From: a virus
IMG/VR virus record: IMGVR_UViG_3300031673_010277
Coordinates: 1 to 42,448 of that record
Reading direction: 5' to 3' (one strand)
Length of the DNA stretch: 42,448 nucleotides
Part shown: positions 41,447 to 42,448 of the stretch, in pieces
How the letters are laid out: each line of letters begins with the position of its first letter
Numbering within the stretch: the stretch's first letter is position 1
Position numbers and translations under genes: made by a program
The notes under the pieces: model-generated
What the model saw: the letters and a program-made list of their open reading frames with translations, nothing else
What the model was told of the DNA's origin: nothing
The model's database searches: none

Positions 41447-41613
41447 TATTTACCCCCTTTCTTAATCAGGTTACATTTTATAACCTTTTTTCCTTTTGCG
41501 GGTTCCATGATTTTGGGTTTTCCTTTTCCCCATGAACATTCAAATTGTGCCTGATCGTTTGCTGAGCAAAAATCACATGCACCGCAATCAATTGTTATTG
41601 TTTTCTTTCTCAA
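41446..41613 (-). CDS. Cys-rich microprotein (55 aa, TTG start)
   Basis: A short gene between the topoisomerase subunits. The TTG at 41611-41613 has an excellent ribosome site (AAGGAG with a six-base spacer) and the frame runs 55 codons to a TAA that overlaps the next ATG by one base. It encodes C10, C13, C16 (CGACDFC), C26 and C47, a likely zinc or Fe-S binder, with a Lys/Gly-rich body (KGKKVIKC). It is short and uses a non-ATG start, so many gene finders would miss it; the coupling and ribosome site make it credible. Confidence 0.65.
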   Translation of the reverse strand: MRKKTITIDCGACDFCSANDQAQFECSWGKGKPKIMEPAKGKKVIKCNLIKKGGK

Positions 41614-41623
41614 TTGTTACTCC

Positions 41624-42448
41624 TTATGTAACCAATTTCCTTTTTTCTTCAGCACTTGAAAATAGTTTTTCTAATGCACCAATGTCTTTGCTGTATTTAA
41701 TAGGAACAAGATTTCGAGTCTTAACATCTAACAAACAAACTTTTAATTGTTTGGGAGATAATTCGCCAAGACCTTTAAATCGTGTTATGTTGCGACCATC
41801 TTTTCTTGCCTTTTCCAATTCTTCCTCATTCCATAATGGGATGAATGCTTTCTTTTCATTGATAGCAAACAATGGAGTTTGTGCAATATAATACCTGCCT
41901 GTTTTCACAACCTCAGGCATCAATGTTGCAATAACCATTGTTACAAGACATGCAATATGATTTCCATCATGATCTGCATCGGTAGCACATATAATTTTTT
42001 GATATCTCATTTTATTGATATTGAAATGTGTATCAACTCCTGCTCCTACTGCCTTCACCAATTCACCAACCTCTTTATTTGCCAATATGTTTTTCTTGGT
42101 TGTTATATTTGGAATTGATTTTCCTTTCAATGGAAGGATTGCATGAAGAGCTGGATTTCTTGATTGAATGATTGAACCGCCTGCCGAGTCACCTTCAACA
42201 ATATATAATTCACCTTGGCGACTTGTACAATCACGCAATTTCGTGAATTTTGTTGATGCTCGTTTACCCACTCCGTTTGTTTTGACAAATTTCTTAGAGT
42301 CTAATTTCATTCTATAATCTTGAAATCGTTGCATATATTCAACCATCATTACTTCAGATTGTTGTGCAAATGTTTCAAGGTGACTTTTGAAATCTTTCAT
42401 AAACTTGTCAAAATAACTTTTTACATTGATTAACGAGTCTTTTGTTTG
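41624..42448 (-). CDS. Type II topoisomerase subunit (GyrB family, T4 gp39-like), C-terminal part, 5' end outside window
   Basis: The frame is open to the right edge, so the N-terminal ATPase domain lies outside; the ATG at 42400 is internal. The visible part is the TOPRIM region: 'LYIVEGDSAGGS' (metal-binding Glu), 'IICATDADHDGNHI' (DxDxD) and 'RFKGLGELSPKQL', and the end carries 'LEKLFSSAEEKRK'. The same chain has 'KLDSKKFVKTNGVGKRA' before TOPRIM. It would assemble with the gp52-like subunit (39449-40747), from which it is separated by three small genes. Confidence 0.94.
   Translation of the reverse strand, partial: QTKDSLINVKSYFDKFMKDFKSHLETFAQQSEVMMVEYMQRFQDYRMKLDSKKFVKTNGVGKRASTKFTKLRDCTSRQGELYIVEGDSAGGSIIQSRNPALHAILPLKGKSIPNITTKKNILANKEVGELVKAVGAGVDTHFNINKMRYQKIICATDADHDGNHIACLVTMVIATLMPEVVKTGRYYIAQTPLFAINEKKAFIPLWNEEELEKARKDGRNITRFKGLGELSPKQLKVCLLDVKTRNLVPIKYSKDIGALEKLFSSAEEKRKLVT

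Noticed and set aside
1-42448. tRNA genes, CRISPR arrays, insertion sequences, integrase or attachment sites
   Set aside because: Nearly all of the window is coding with gaps under 100 bases; no cloverleaf, direct repeat array, transposase or recombinase was seen by eye.

Overview
The window is a continuous, gene-dense piece of a large tailed-phage (Caudoviricetes, probable jumbo myovirus) genome. The evidence is the mix of virion genes (baseplate wedge, tape measure, terminase large subunit, hub-like protein) with T4-style DNA metabolism genes (gp46/gp47 nuclease, UvsW-like helicase, two type II topoisomerase subunits) and a phage-encoded multisubunit RNA polymerase. Base composition is AT-rich. 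Ribosome binding sites are strong AAGGAG-type, and genes abut or overlap by 1-4 bases. I see no tRNA, rRNA, CRISPR array, insertion sequence or integrase. The host cannot be named from this sequence.

Layout. Positions 2-3140 (+ strand) hold a baseplate wedge gp6-like gene, cut by the window edge, and an unknown gene. From 3137 to the right edge every gene is on the minus strand, so transcription runs from high to low coordinates. In map order the minus strand holds: a virion module (3137-11408: structural protein, tape measure, HExxH protein, terminase, hub-like protein); unknown accessory genes (11508-15888), including a methyltransferase-like protein and a possible polymerase-palm protein; an endonuclease IV/xylose isomerase-like TIM barrel overlapping a GTP cyclohydrolase FolE2 (15904-17498); two small genes and RNA polymerase beta and beta' (17562-23774); a ubiquitin-like conjugation cassette (24011-31069); small genes with a radical SAM/SPASM enzyme (31073-33228); gp46/gp47 (33237-36458); a prepilin-like gene and a group of small proteins (36455-37607); a UvsW-like helicase, QueD, and topoisomerase subunits interspersed with small genes (37604-42448, the last cut by the edge).

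The most remarkable part is 24011-31069. It encodes what looks like a complete, doubled ubiquitin-like modification pathway: an N-terminal SAP-like domain fused to a beta-grasp ubiquitin-like protein ending GKKGC; two ThiF/E1-like adenylating enzymes; a compact E2-like protein with an HPN motif and a Cys at the right spacing; a large protein whose N-terminus resembles the PRTRC-B E2-like family; and a JAMM/JAB peptidase with a perfect HxHx7Sx2D motif fused to several zinc ribbons. It lies directly upstream of, and in the same orientation as, the RNA polymerase genes. The set resembles the plasmid PRTRC cassette but has no ParB gene inside it.

Other notable points: beta and beta' are each one intact polypeptide, in beta'-beta order, unlike the split subunits of phiKZ/AR9-type phages. 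FolE2 and QueD imply 7-deazapurine synthesis. Three small proteins share a near-identical N-terminus (MK[IL]K.DF.TNSSS), one of them next to the radical SAM enzyme. A type IV prepilin-like signal (GFTLIELIV) occurs in a small phage gene. Three genes that look richer in GC than their neighbours, including the ubiquitin-like gene, are each followed by a strong G/C-run hairpin.
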